Below are positions 11,369 to 24,528 of a stretch of 64,000 nt of DNA, in pieces; the first letter of the stretch is position 1, and the number at the start of each line of letters is the position of its first letter. Position numbers and translations under genes: made by a program. Under the pieces are notes generated by a model. That model searched no databases. It saw nothing but the letters and a program-made list of their open reading frames with translations, and was not told the origin of the DNA. The DNA comes from Branchiostoma floridae. Taxonomy: Eukaryota > Chordata > Leptocardii > Amphioxiformes > Branchiostomatidae. The stretch covers positions 14,772,484 through 14,836,483 of the forward strand of contig NC_049987.1 in the NCBI RefSeq assembly GCF_000003815.2, written 5' to 3'.

Positions 11369-11933
11369 CCTTCTTACACTAAACAGTTGTTTTGACGTGG
11401 AAAAATATCAAGAGTACGTACAGACCTCTGTGTTACAAAGCAGAAATAAAGTTTGTGTCACATATTCTTTAGTCTACCAGAATCTAAATCATTTCCTAAT
11501 TTTGGTCCATAGAATAGCAGATAAGAAATTACAAGTATCGTTTTAAAACACTCTCCTTCAACATAAGTTGTCTTTACTTGTTGTTTATACGAGTGACAAT
11601 AGTAATGAAAAAAATGGTACACTGGACACGACTATGAATCATCATACCAAAAAAGTGTTTGTGACGTTCTTCATTTCAGTCTTTCTGTAAGCTATGTGCA
11701 CGTACATTAAGTACCCATTTTCAAGTTCCTTTCTAGGTTGAATATCATATTGTCACCTTCTCCATTTGAAAGAGACAGCCAACTCCTTACTGATACATCT
11801 TTACAATGGTGTGAAAATGATAATGAAGCTAACTGACTACCATTTTTTACTTCATCTCCCAAGTTCATGTCTTCCTGTGACCACTAAAGATGGTGTCAGA
11901 AGTGGGATTGACTTAAAGTTTGGGCCATTTTCC

Positions 11934-14900
11934 CTACAGCAGCCCCTGCCTCTTCAGATCCTCGTAGGTCTTCTTGGTGACCACATTACCTGTGGAGTCT
12001 TCATACTCCTCCTGAGGTGTGGGGAGAAAAATGAATGATTCAGAGAGGAAGGAAAACTTACTGAAATTGTTCAATTACAGACCACAATGCACATTTCTGG
12101 TATCTATTTTCATCTGCAAGTAAACAAAATAGTACTGACCTCCTGGTCTGGCTGCCACCTCTCTGCTGACTTGCTGTTCTTCAGTTTCTCCCATACTGTG
12201 TACAAGGCCAAAGTACATGACAAATATTAACATTGAAAATTCTTTACAAGGGGTTTTTAGACCCTTGTAAGTTGTATACCTCAATCTTTCTATTGCCTGA
12301 CAACATTCAAAGGAAAATAGCTTCATGTACCTTTAGAAATAACACAGAAGTTTTGTATAGTAAGCACAAGTTGTACAAACTGGGCTGTAACTAGGTTTGT
12401 TTGATTCACTTACACTCAGCCTAGGTACTCAATTTCACCATTGGATTAAAGTGCCTTACTCAAGGGCACAGCATTCGGGTCTGATAGGGATTCAAACCCC
12501 AAACCTTTAGATTCTCAGTCAACAACTGTAGCCACTAGGGGTGGGTACCAGTATGCTTTTACCAGGACAAAACCATTGTTTCTTGTTGGACCAATCCAGA
12601 AAAAACAGACCTGAAATAAATAGTGGACTGTATGTTGGACCGATCAGAAAATGGACAGATAATCCCGGCAGGCGTTCAGGTGTTTGGGGGCTCACTGGCC
12701 CAAGAAAAAACAAAAGTAGAGAAGAGTCGACACTCATTTTTACCAAGTCTCTACAGTCAAACCTGGTCTAAAACAGAGGCAGTAAGTGTTGTTTACAATT
12801 ACATGAAGGTAGGATTTTAGGACGGACCTGGAACTGATCCTCTGGACCTGGACCTGAATTTCTGTACTGGCACCCACCCCTGGTAACCACAATACCCCGT
12901 TGTTGTTATAAATAGATCATCTTGGGAGGATAGGGTCTGTGGGTCCAAAAAATGGGTCTCCTTAACTACAGGGTGTGAGACTTACGTGCGACAGCATCCT
13001 CGATCAGGGTGACGTTAGCGAAGTGAGCAGTGTTGGGGATCCCCAAACATCTCATACCGTGGGCGTGGCGCCACTCCTGGGGTAAAGATGGACAGGTGTC
13101 AATCAACGACAAGGTCAACAAACGTCACTTTGAATCTAGAAAAATACTGTGTGCAAATCAGTCTCCTATCATCATGAAGCGTCTGTTTTTTGTTTTAAAT
13201 GAAAGCTACACATGTTATAACAGAAAGGAAGATACCATTAAAATTAATGTAAAATTATAGTCCACACAAATCTATTTACCGTACATTCATATACCGTTTG
13301 TGGTGGAATAAACCATGTGATAGGAGTAGACACCAGGTGTTTTAAGGTTGCAGTCGAACCAAGGTTGTAGTACAAAAACACATCAAGATTGGTGGAGAAG
13401 AGGTGAGTACTTCACTTGAGCTTTCCATTATATGTTTCAGTCCCACTGATTAGTCTAAGACTTGTCCAAAATCGGGTGTGTATATTTGAATTGGGGTTTG
13501 TACTTTAATCAAGAAAATATGGTAGATTGTAAGATTGGAGGTAATGTCTTGAGAAAGTACTTACAGCAAAGTGTCTCTGGAACGCCTTGGGCCCCCTGTA
13601 GGTGTAGTTACCACAGATCTCACAGCTGTAGCTGATGTTCAGGCCATGCAGCTTGTACAGCCAGTATGGGATGGGCTGGGGAAAGAGGAACACAGAAGAC
13701 ACACTTAGAATAGGTGGCCTAACTTCACAACACCAGCTGGAACTTCTTTTTTCTTGCCTGGGTTTGGTTTGGTTTGGTTATACAGATCTCCATTAGTGAC
13801 TGATACATGTATGTCACTATTCTTCCTGGAGTTCGGGTGATTTGTGGAAAATCACCAATTCTAGACATTTCCATCCGGCAGGCTTTTAGCCAGGCATGCG
13901 TCAACGCGTCATCTGGACGCCCTTTTCTTAGAATAACAAGAAATTTTATGCCCCTGGACGCCCTATACTGGGGAGAAAATCCACTGACAAGCATGAAATT
14001 CTGATTGACCAGGGATGCTACAAGGTCATCTGTGGTCACAGTCTTCTACTGTGACATCTGTAACAGTATTTTTGCCTCTTGGGATACCTTAGAATGCACT
14101 ATTTTAACTTAAAATCATCAAAAACTCTGCACCATGGAAGGTGGATGCCCCCAGACCCCCCTACAAAAGTCACTTACCGCGACTCACCAATAAGTTTGGA
14201 CACCCTATTATAAAATCCTAGCTAAAAGCCTGCCATCCGGTAGTACATCACTTCTATGTTAGCTTCTGCTACCTGTATGGGGAACTGTTCAAATCTTTTG
14301 GTGGTGACATCAGTTAATAATTGAATTGAGGAATGAGTTCTAGAGCACTTGTTTAATGACAACAGGCCCTTCCACAAACGAACGGAGGGTGTTTCAGGTG
14401 TTGGAATGCCTGTTCGAACGAGCACTTGATCCCATTCCTTAATTTGCCCCTGTGCAGTGAGCAATAAGTGCCCTTGTTCAAAATTCAGACATTATTATAG
14501 AGATGTCAAGGTTCGCAGACAGAACAACAGAGAAGCGACAGTATAAAGAGTATAACAAAAGTCAGAGCGAGAAACGACTGTATATAGTGTATAATAAACA
14601 TTGGATCGAACTACTATCCGGACGGTACCCAGGCTAGTGCAATGCGATATGGCCCACATATAAGCCTAGCACCCCGGTTCACCCATACTCCTTGCGATAA
14701 GTGTGTTGGGTTCTTTTACATAGAGGTTTGATGCTTGCAGCTAATGCCTGAAGCTCCACATACATTAGTTGGTATGTTAGGTGAGTGGGAAAATATTGAA
14801 TAAGGTTTGCAGTGTCTTACCTTGCCATCCCAGCCCAGCGGGAGGTTCTTGGGGTTGTAGATGATCTCGTTCTCTTCGTCTTCACTCTCGCTTTCGCTGA

Positions 14901-17900
14901 ACTCCTCTGCGTCCTCGTCCTCCCGCTCCGTGTCCGTGCGAGCCTGCCGGCGCTGAACGTTCTCGCGAGTGGCCGCGCGGTGCTCCTGGGGAGAGTGGAG
15001 GAAGGGAACATCATGGTTAGGAATTGACTACAAACAATAGACCAATCCTGGCAGTCCATCACAATTGAATTAGCAGCTCGACCAATGATAACATGGCAAA
15101 TAACAATTGGACCAATGATGGCATGGCAATTAACAGTTTGACCAATGGGAGAGTTGCTCCTTTTCTAATTGTTAAAATGATGACTTACACTGAGAATCTC
15201 CGAGAGTCGGTAGACCTGTCCTTCAAGGCTGGCGATCTCCTTCTGTTTCTCACTCACATCCCTGTAGACATAAACAAAGACTGTTGAAATCATGTTTCTT
15301 TCAAAGGAGTACATACTGTTTTCTTTGTATTTCCTATTTTGAATTACATTTTCCTCCTATAGACAAACACTTAATACAGTCAAAAGTGGTCAAGAAGACT
15401 ACTCAATAGACTAATAAAATCTGGTGGACGAGTGGTCACTTAGACAGGATTCTTACTGCTTATGTCAATGGTAAAAATTATGTAAGTGGCCACATTGGCC
15501 AGGTGGTCCTTATGTAGAGGTGGTCACTTGTCATACAAATTTGACTGACAAATGCTAGATGGTACACAAAAATGACATGATCTGGTCTGGTACTCATCCC
15601 TGACACAGATGTTCACCACAACATTGGAAAAAGATGGGTGAAATATCCTACATTTGCTGGCAAATGCTGGTAAGAAATAATAATTGACAAAATCACATGT
15701 ACTCACTTGGCACCTTTCCCCTTCCCAGGTTTAGACTTGGCAAACAGTGAAGGGTCTAGCTCCTCAAGACTCTTTCCTGAGGAAGGAATATGTCTTTAAG
15801 TCAGAAATGTGACAGAATGGAAGTCTTAAGTATATGCAATTTATCATTTTGATCTACATCCTGGAATTCTACCCTACAACCAGCAACAAAATTGTTTGAG
15901 AAACAACTTTGAAAGGCGAAAAGTTGTTGCTTGCCATACCTTTTGTGCTGAAGAGCCGCTGAGCTCTCTCCTCCAGGGTTCTGTGACAAGATGGTTCAAG
16001 AAAATATCATTAGACATGTACAATGTATCTACTTTTGCCAGCCAATGAAATATGCAGATACATATATAAAATATGTGTGTTACAATAACAAAAAAAGGCC
16101 CCAAAGTTGACAAGATTTGTACAGATGCCATCCATACAAAGAAAGATTATGTGCTCATGAACTAATGATATGGCTTACCCTCCACATTTGAGTCCCAGGG
16201 CCAACAGGGCTGACTTTAACCTGTCAAGACCGAGGGAGGCCAACTCCTGCAAGGACACATATATGATTAGTGGTGTTACACATGTAAAACATTATTTGGT
16301 TACCAAGCTAATTAGCTAGCTGTTTTACTGTTGTCAAGATACATCAAACCTTTAACAGATTACTTTTCTAATATCCTTCATAGCAAATAGCAACTTTTTA
16401 ATTGACAATGTTGGCAAAGAAAGTACAGTGCATGTACATACTGCAAAATTTCAGATATTAAAACTGGAAGTTCTACTGCAGTACCAAGGGAAGTCCCTAG
16501 GGCACTCAAAATCGTGTCCAGTTTTTATCACACCCCACCAACACACCAAGTACGAAACCAAGCTACCCAGCCATTCTCAAGTTGTATTGCTGACCAACAA
16601 ACATTGCCTAAATATAACCTCCATTTTTAAGAGCTTTTCAATTACAAGACAAAAACAACCAGTGCCAAACACTTGCCTCAGCAGAAGAGAAGGCAGATAG
16701 ATCCAAATGGGCACCTGAGTGGGCCAAGGCACTGCTAGCCTCTTTCTGAAGGGAAACAGGGAAGAAAGAAATACATCAGGAATATATAATAAACAGTACA
16801 TTTGTATATACTGATACACACTGTTCAGCCAGACTGATGCACATGGTAGGAGAAAAGTACATCCTGAGAAAAGAACTCTACAAAAGACCTGAGTCAGCAT
16901 ACAGATGTGCTCTACGTGGCAGAGACTGTTATTCTCATACAGGACTGTTTAACCATAGCCGAACCTGTAGGGCTGGTATCAATTAGGATTTTACTATGGT
17001 CATTACTGACTAAAGGGTGCCATATACATGTATGTGTATATATGAAATGAAAACTAAATATGTTTTCCTTCACTTGTTTTCGAGGCACATACTCGAAATC
17101 CATAGTTTTGAAAAGAAATACTTTAATATACAAAATGAACTATGCATAGCTCCAAGCTATAAAACAAAGAGCCCTCTAGTGATTTGATGAGGAAGTGCAG
17201 TACATACAGGCCAGCCAGGGAAGGTGCCAGTCTCCCACTGCAGGTTGAAGTCCCTCATGACTTGTTCTACCTCCTCGTTCAGGTCCAACAGGGGGTGCAC
17301 ACGGGCACAGAAACCCTGCAGGTAGTCCAGCAAGGTCAGGAGATAGCTGGAGAAAAAAACACGCACAAGATAAAGGTCTCCTCTTTGATAACATTTCTTC
17401 TAAAGTTTTTTTTTTGTGTGTGTCAAAAACATGGAAAAGGTACAAGTAGGAATAAATAATCACATAGTCTTGTAATTTTAGTAGGTTCTGAAAAATGCAT
17501 TCCATTAGACATACATGGTAGAAGACCATTGAAAAATATGCACACAAAAAATACAAATAGAAATATAGTCAAAATTGCTGAAGAAGATCACTCGGTTCCA
17601 ACAAAATCTGGTCAATGTATCATGTATATGGACAGGTGTACAGTATAGGCATAGTCACATAGTTGAAGTTTTTTAGTTTTTAATGCTTGTTTCAACTGGG
17701 AAATTTATCTGGCGGACCAGCAAATTGTCGTCACATTGGACAGATAATCATTATGTACATTACATGTACAGGTTTGACTGCAGACTCATTTGAACTATAT
17801 AGTATATCTAAAAAACAATCTATTCTAATGTTCTGAAATAAAGATATTTTTATCTGACCAAGATAGTGAAAAACTGAATACTTACTCCTTGTACTGAGCA

Positions 17901-20686
17901 TTCTTCCTGTCTTTGGCGATGTCAAAGAACTGGTCAAACACATTCAGGTACGTGATGTAGTCAACTTTCTGTGGTGTGACAAAAAAGGAGATCATTAGAA
18001 GTAATTCAAAGAAAGTCACACTGCCAAAGGAGGTTACCTCCTTGCACTGCCCAAGAAACTTCTTTACTTATGTATCAAAATATTGTTAATAAATCAAAAT
18101 TCACCAATATCCAAAACCCCGACTGTATTTATGCTGTTTAACAATGCATTTACTTTAGTTACAACAATACATTTTGAATTTTTTTAGAAGACAGCGAGTT
18201 CAGCATGTAGCCTGTTGTTGTTGGGCAATATTGGTCCTCTTCCACATGGGGCCTGACCAATGGAAGGGCTGCTAGAAGATTGGCTTAGTCAGGTAAGTTA
18301 AGCATGTTATACACAGGCTTCTAGTGGCTAATCACAGTTTCTTCTCAATTCATCAAAATTTCTATTATACTACACTACATTAAAAAGGATCTAAGAAAAA
18401 GATATCACATACCTCTATACTCTTGAGGTTGATGTACTTTTCAAAACACTCATGGAGGTCCAGATACTTCCCGTATCCTTCCTCATCTGTAAAGTCCACC
18501 ATAGCTGGAAGCAAACACAGAAAAATCAAAACTACAGCAGTTGTTTCTGTGAAGTACTGTTAACCTCAAACATTTGTGGTAAGTACTATTTTTGCGACGT
18601 CTCTCCACCATAATTAAAATTGTGTTTTAGTGCTGTACATATAGATCTGCAAACTGAAAACATACCAAAACTTTCCACTTCTACCATGGGATAAAATAAA
18701 AACATCTCATTTTCACATTAATCAGTCATATTCTGGGAAACTTTCTGACATAGCTGAGTCAATTCCTCCTCCCCGAAGGTGTTGTCAAAAAGTTGCATGT
18801 ATAAACTACTAATAGTGTTTTAGATGTTTGTGTTAATGTCTCACCTTCATCAGTAGGGTTCTCCCTTGCCTCTTTCACCATTTCAAACTCAACTGACATC
18901 GGCACACTGATCTGTAACATACAGAAAAGGTATCAAAACTGGAAGTTCTGCTGCAGTACTAGAAACAGTCACTAGGAGGTCAATAATGAAATCTGTCCTT
19001 TGTTTTGCTGACACCTACGAACACACCAATATCATTAAGATCCATCCATAACTCATCAAGTTATGTTGTCCACATACATTCTAACAGGTTTAGTAATTTA
19101 AGTTTAGCACATTTATTTTTTTACATTTATTTTGTCAATGTACAGCTCAATGTTCAAGAATGATAAAGAATGAACAGAACTTAGTTTTAAAAGCCTGTAG
19201 TAGCAGGGTGGTGCTATTCAAACATCTAGAAACATGTGGAAAAGACTAAACTTTACGTAACCAACACCAAGTTAGATTGGGACTTAAAGTTTAGTCTTTT
19301 CCACAATACCATTTACCAACACTGATGAACTTTCATGCTAAGATCTAGAAACTTAAAACTAGAACCCATAGTCTTGTTATGTTAATGAACCCACGGTCTT
19401 GTTAACGATGAACTTACCTCATTTGGATGTTTCCTGTGGAAGTCTTTGATAGCCTTGAGACGGGAGTAGAACTCCTGGAACTCGTTGGGACCAGATAAGG
19501 CATCAACTTCTTCTTTTCTCAGGCTGGAAAAGGAGTCAAACTTTATCAACAGACAGCATTGCTGCAATAAAATTTGTTACAGGGAAAGATGCTATGAAAT
19601 TTCCAAATGGAAATTCATTGTTCACAGTATGTATAAATACTTCTTAAGTTCATTTGTAGCATTTTGTGAAACTAAAAGATTCTCTTACATGAGTGAGAAT
19701 TAAGGAGAAACATAAGAGGAAGAAGACAGTGTCTTACCCATCCTTGTCTTCGTACAATTCCTTCAGGTTAGCACACACTTCCATGTACCTCTATGAAATA
19801 AAGAAATTAAACAAAGTTAAAAAAGGACCAATTTGAGTGAAATTTGTGCGTTTTTGTGCAGGTGTACATCTACAGTCAGAAGTTTTTGTTGGGGCCATAA
19901 CGTCTTAAGATAAGGTACCGGTAGAAATGCAAATTAGACTAACTCCACATTAGAGATTGATAGTAAGTAACTAACTATTACATAACTCCGGGAGGGACGT
20001 AAAATGGGGGTCCCGTGCTCGAGGAGGTGCCTAGACCACGTTTAACAGCCTCATTACTCATACTTGGGGTACCTACTGGCTGGCAAAATACACCTGGTGA
20101 TTAACGTTATACTACATGTAGTAACTTGTAACAGATTGGCATGTACTAGTAATTTGGCACAAATATGTGTTGGATAACTTGGATACCTAACGTTATGCGT
20201 ACAAATTAAGAACAATATGAGGGATAAACTCACATCCAGAAGCTGTTTGCATCTCTGTTCTGAGTTGATCTGTTCCCGATGCTGAAAAGTAAATAGAAAA
20301 GAGATCATGTCATTTTTGACTCAAAACAATTTTTCTGCAAGAAAAAAAAGCTTCTACAGCACTCTCCAACAAATCTTTGAATTCTTTACAACTACTATAC
20401 TAGGTATTACCTTTAGTATCAGCATCTAACCCACCAGGCAGCTTGCAATTGCAGTTCTTACTTAATTGGAACGTTATATAGCAAAAAGTTGAAAAACATC
20501 ACAAAACTGTGTCAAAATTTGCCCCCCTCCCCCTTTAAAATTTCACCACGCACAAAAAGATGAGGAAAACTTCTGGCGTATTTTGCTTACCGATCCAGGT
20601 TTGTGTAACATTTCCTTCACCATGGCGTCCATAAGACGTTCCCTCTCCTCGTGATACCGTCTCTGTTGCTCAAGAAGTGTCTCCAT
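11934..20686 (-). CDS. SF3A3: splicing factor 3A subunit 3 (SF3a60), complete
   Basis: SF3A3 is part of the SF3a complex of U2 snRNP and helps the 17S U2 particle bind the branch site in the nucleus. Eighteen exons: 20591-20686, 20234-20281, 19738-19790, 19418-19523, 18845-18911, 18413-18504, 17886-17968, 17208-17346, 16677-16745, 16179-16246, 15940-15980, 15707-15776, 15189-15261, 14821-14985, 13565-13675, 12986-13076, 12140-12195, 11934-12011. They sum to 1506 bases (501 aa plus stop), the same length as human SF3A3. Start [20 protein letters not shown]; middle [20 protein letters not shown]; acidic block [17 protein letters not shown]2H2-type zinc finger [20 protein letters not shown] followed by [15 protein letters not shown]; end [13 protein letters not shown]. 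An upstream in-frame Met exists, but 20686 matches the family start. The intron after exon 9 begins GC (gcaagt) rather than GT. Confidence 0.97.
12415..12884. mobile_element. SINE (inverted) followed by a complete MITE
   Basis: About 12415-12536 carries ggattcaaaccccaaacc, the reverse complement of a pol III B box, and ends in a gccactag tRNA-like end. At 12537 a second element starts: its ends taggggtgggtaccagta and tactggcacccacccctgg (to 12884) form terminal inverted repeats about 345 bp apart. Internal ttggaccaatccagaaaa matches the copies at 5897-6113 and 54157-54740. The pair sits in the SF3A3 intron between exons 16 and 17 and has no transposase. Confidence 0.65.
13871..14244. mobile_element. 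possible MITE with short inverted repeats
   Basis: ccatccggcaggcttttagc at 13871 is matched in inverted orientation by gctaaaagcctgccatccgg at about 14222-14241. Lies in an SF3A3 intron; the inner part includes a ccatggaaggtggatgcccc block. No coding capacity. Confidence 0.45.
14500..14645. mobile_element. MITE, 'gactgtatatagtgtataataaa' family (copy 1)
   Basis: Two internal tandem blocks (gagaagcgacagtataaaga and gagaaacgactgtatatagt) and an end cgaactactatccggacggt. A second, more complete copy with both ends is at 50583-50745. In an SF3A3 intron. Confidence 0.55.
15370..15552. mobile_element. MITE, 'acagtcaaa...tttgactg' family (copy 1)
   Basis: Inverted ends tacagtcaaaagtgg and acaaatttgactgac bound about 180 bp containing gacaggattcttactgctta. 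A copy at 61037-61221 shares the order of blocks, and 17575-17775 is a degraded one ending caggtttgactgcag. All lie in introns. Confidence 0.55.
16440..16625 (+). repeat. dispersed repeat, 'gctgcagtaccaagg' family
   Basis: Copy of the 10940-11175 family (ctactgcagtaccaaggga, ataacctccat) immediately beside SF3A3 exon 9. Another copy lies at 18935-19095 in a neighbouring intron. Confidence 0.6.
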
Positions 20687-20699
20687 TTCAGATAAAGGT

Positions 20700-22640
20700 G
20701 ATTTTCCGTAGCACTTGTGAAATGACTGCAAAGATCACGAAACGTCTGCTCGACACCGGTTGCAACGCATGCTGGGACGCTACCAAATAGCGTCCTCTGG
20801 CGTCTTATTCCCTTACTGCAAAGTTTAGCGTTATGTCTCTACAGTGTATCAGGAAAGTTGCGTTTGAGAACCTTTTTAGGCCCGGGCCTTTCTAAAAAAA
20901 AAAACCCCGTTTCTTATATGGTAATGATGAGTGCGTCCGGTAGACCATTAACTAATGAAGAATGCTAATTCGATCTTGATAAATGAATTTTCAAAGGCAC
21001 TATAGCGTTAGCTTCTTCAGCTTCTTTTTCATATAAAATAATGGCCCAGCCCATGACTAATTAGATATCTATGCAATGATGTTCGTCCAGGGATGAAGAC
21101 CTAAGGACATTTAACGTTACAAACAAAACAGACCTAAACAGCTCAACTCCGAGCAGATATTGGGCGGACAAATATAATATCATTTTGATTGTGAATGTTC
21201 ACAATACAATTCTGAAAGAAGAAATCTTTTCCTTGAAATCAACGAAATTTCCCAAGCTTTTCACATCTTCATGATCTTACCGACCAACAAAAAAACAATA
21301 TTTTTGCCTAAGTCGTCCAACCCCTTTATCTATGAAAATGTTGGACAATTTATATCCCACTGCATACGGAAAAGAAGTCAATGACTCAAACTCATCAAAG
21401 ACCATCAAAAAGCTATTTAGAATAGATGTTATTTCCCTTTTGATTTACCTATGAATCTTATTTTCCTTCTTTGTTAAGTATACAATTAACGGGGGCCGCC
21501 CTAAGACGGTTCCCGTCGTAAGACGGTACGGATTTTTTGCTGATCTTATTATCCATAAGTACACCGTGTTTGTTGCCACTGACTATGCTGATTACAAAGG
21601 TAAATAAACCAGGTCCATGCACACAGCTTTAATTTGCATTCCAAGTATACTTTAACATATTTACTTCATGTCTTTTTTAAAAACAGAATTCTAACAGTAA
21701 TGTTGACAGTGCTGAATCACTGCGGTCACCGGCCTCTGCGTATTGGCGGCTCGTGTCGCTAACTATACGAACTCTTCCAAGCAGTCACACAACTGCCATG
21801 ATACACATAAATAAAGCTCCATAAAACACTATGAATATGGGTCTTCAAATGTTTGTTGAGTAGAAAAGCAACCAAAAGGAAGCGACATAAACATTGCCAC
21901 CATTATACTCCCAAGGGAGTGTGGCCGTGAAGGTGGCAGACTAGAGAACGCTCTTTGGAGTCCAAAGATTTATTTGACTGTAACAAATGATTCGTGCTGT
22001 CTATGAAAATAAGACTTGATAGAGAGATGTAGATGATATTTTCATATAATCAGACAGAGTTTTGTTGATGTTGGCGGTGTCGTTTTTTCGTAATGGTTTT
22101 TTTAGTCGGGCATTCACAATCAGTGCATTCAGCCCATTGCCCGTGAAAACATCAGCTGGATTGTTCTAGGTACAGCCTTCCTCATGTGAGACAAGAAGTA
22201 CATACAGTCACGATTTTACTGTCAAAAGAAAGCTAAAATATCATACTGTTAATTTTGTTCTGTGTACTTAAATTTACCACTTACTTCTGAAGAGAGCAAA
22301 ATGTAAAAAAGCGTACCAAGTTAGGCACACTGTCCAGCGTAGCACAAAATTGGAAGGTTACATACACGAAATTGTCTCACAGTGTTTGCCGCTTGTAACA
22401 CGCGGCGCGAAAGGTTCATGAACCACATGAATGCATTTCTTATTCAAGTATGTTGTTCAAATCTATGTGTAAAAAATCCAGTCATCAAAATTTGACCACT
22501 CTCAGGCAACTAGCGATGGAGCGCCATGAGTTTGAGCGCAAGAAAAGGGGCACCTCCCGTTAATCCACTGCCACGAAGCTAGGACACGAGAAGAGGGCCA
22601 CGAGAAGAAGCCTGAAGAAGCCACGCCTTTGTTTAGTCAC
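20700..22640. other. intergenic region between divergent genes
   Basis: Separates SF3A3 (minus) from the hnRNP gene (plus). Mostly AT-rich. About 21490-21530 has a short direct repeat (ctaagacggttcccgtcgtaagacgg split into two halves). About 22390-22410 and 22540-22740 are more GC-rich and probably belong to the hnRNP promoter. No ORF or RNA gene is recognised. Confidence 0.5.
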
Positions 22641-22699
22641 GTGCTTTAAATTTTCCCCGCGCATTTTTACAAACCGTGCAATTCATTCACGGAAACCCC

Positions 22700-22803
22700 G
22701 TACTTGGGTGAAGCTTTGTGAAGTCGCCATTTTGACGGAGCTGAAAGAGTTGTGCGCGATTTCCCCCCATATTTCTTCCAATTCCTGGTTTACTTTCCTT
22801 TAG
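22700..22803 (+). promoter_or_regulatory. likely promoter and 5' noncoding exon of the hnRNP gene
   Basis: GC-richer block with tgaagtcgccattttgacgg (the gccatttt motif is YY1-like, often near TSSs of housekeeping genes) and a clean donor at 22803/22804 (tttag|gtaagtcg). The coding exon 1.7 kb downstream is preceded by acceptors ending at 24470 or 24497, so an untranslated first exon here is the simplest reading. The 5' boundary is not visible. Confidence 0.5.
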
Positions 22804-24528
22804 GTAAGTCGAATTTCTATACATAGACTATCTAGATATATAGTCCTATTTAATTTTTGCAATTTTGTCTTCATACCTGTTTTTCTATGTTAGAAATCGT
22901 TGAATGAAAGATGCTTGGTGGTAGCGGCGTTTTCGGGCGTTTATTTTCGCCACGTTTTCTACATCATGCCGGCTTCTTTATTATGAGGTTTCTCGTGGAA
23001 AACACAATATCAAATATCAGCGATCCCTTTAATATATTCCCGCAACCACCCTGAATTAAGAAAATATTAGGTTTTATTTTTTAGTTGAGTTTTGCGTGAT
23101 TTCTGAGGTAAAATGTATGGTGAATATTTTTGTGGCGGTGCGTAGGATGTGATTCAGTCGCCGCCATGCCGGTATATTTTTAGGCGTCGTAAAAAACATA
23201 TCATTCGTAGGTACAGATTTTTGAGTCCTGTCGACGATAAGCAAAATAAGACTTAGATCAAGTGATTTTAAGACGTAATCGTGTAGTAAATACTTCAAGG
23301 AGGGAGTGAAATTCTCTTTTGTCTTGGTATCGGTAGTTGGCACGCCATGCGTATGGCAGCTTGTGGCAAAATATTGCTGTTTTTTCCGCTACACTGTTAG
23401 ACCCCTGTGTTTTTCTTCATGTAACGAAACCCCAAATATTTCACAAAATGTGATTTAAATTTATCTCAGTCCCAGTCGTGCGATTTGTAGTTATGTCTGG
23501 AAAGGTCCACGTTTTCCTTTGTGTAAAAGGAGGGCACGGCGTGGGTTTCGCGTCCCCTTTGTGTTGCCGTCTATGAGTCATGAATAAATCAACAGTCATT
23601 ATGCATGGCGTTGCACGTGGTGTGGGCCCAGCCACATGGCGAAAACATGCACTTTACAAATCCATTTTTTTTACACCAGGCCGAAACGTTTTAGATGTCC
23701 AAAGCCATTTGATCTGTTAAAAGTATGTTCAATCTTTGTGAATCAGCAGCTATTTAGCCTGATTTTTGATTTTTGTTTAGATAGCAACAAAGGGATAGGA
23801 CTCTCATGATCTAATAATAATAATGAGTATCTAAGTACAGAAAAGTAAACTAATGGGAACGAAAACTGGCAAACCTGAAAGATTATTGCAATTTTGTGGA
23901 CATTTTCTGGACATGCATACCAATCAAGCCATTGTATTGAATTGCATGGTAAAAAGTTAGTTAACTTACACAGCAATCACTGCAGAGCAGAAATAATTAC
24001 ATTCTAAACAGTGAGTAGATTTTTTTGACATTTATTATTTGAAGCAGATGGGTTGGCTAGACAGGCAATTATACCTTGTTATTCTTAAAGGTAGTAGTCA
24101 AAACATGGAGCTAACACCTCACAGATGGGACTGTCAACCCCCCTGGGTGAAAATCAGATTTGATTTGCATAAGAAATGAAAGGGCCAGTCTGGGAAGGAA
24201 CAATAGCAATTAAGCCTTTTATGTGGCCTATAAAGGAGACAGGTGTTGAACACCTGGTCAGTTCAGTCGCGAGAACTTTTGTAGGTAGGTGCAGTCGGGT
24301 CTTGTGTGTTGCTTTTTGCCAGTTCTATAAGTTTATCATTGACTTGCTTAATCGTCCCCCTTAGTAGACTTGTAGTTGTACTTTCATATGTGTAGCATTT
24401 GGTTCTTAGTTTTGTTTTTGTTGTAATGTGTAACATTTGTGCGATTTTGTGTGGCCTCTCTGTGGTGCAGTGTGTATAACTGTGTGCCGTTCCTCAGTAC
24501 GTAGCTGTGGGAACATACCGTATCTGCC

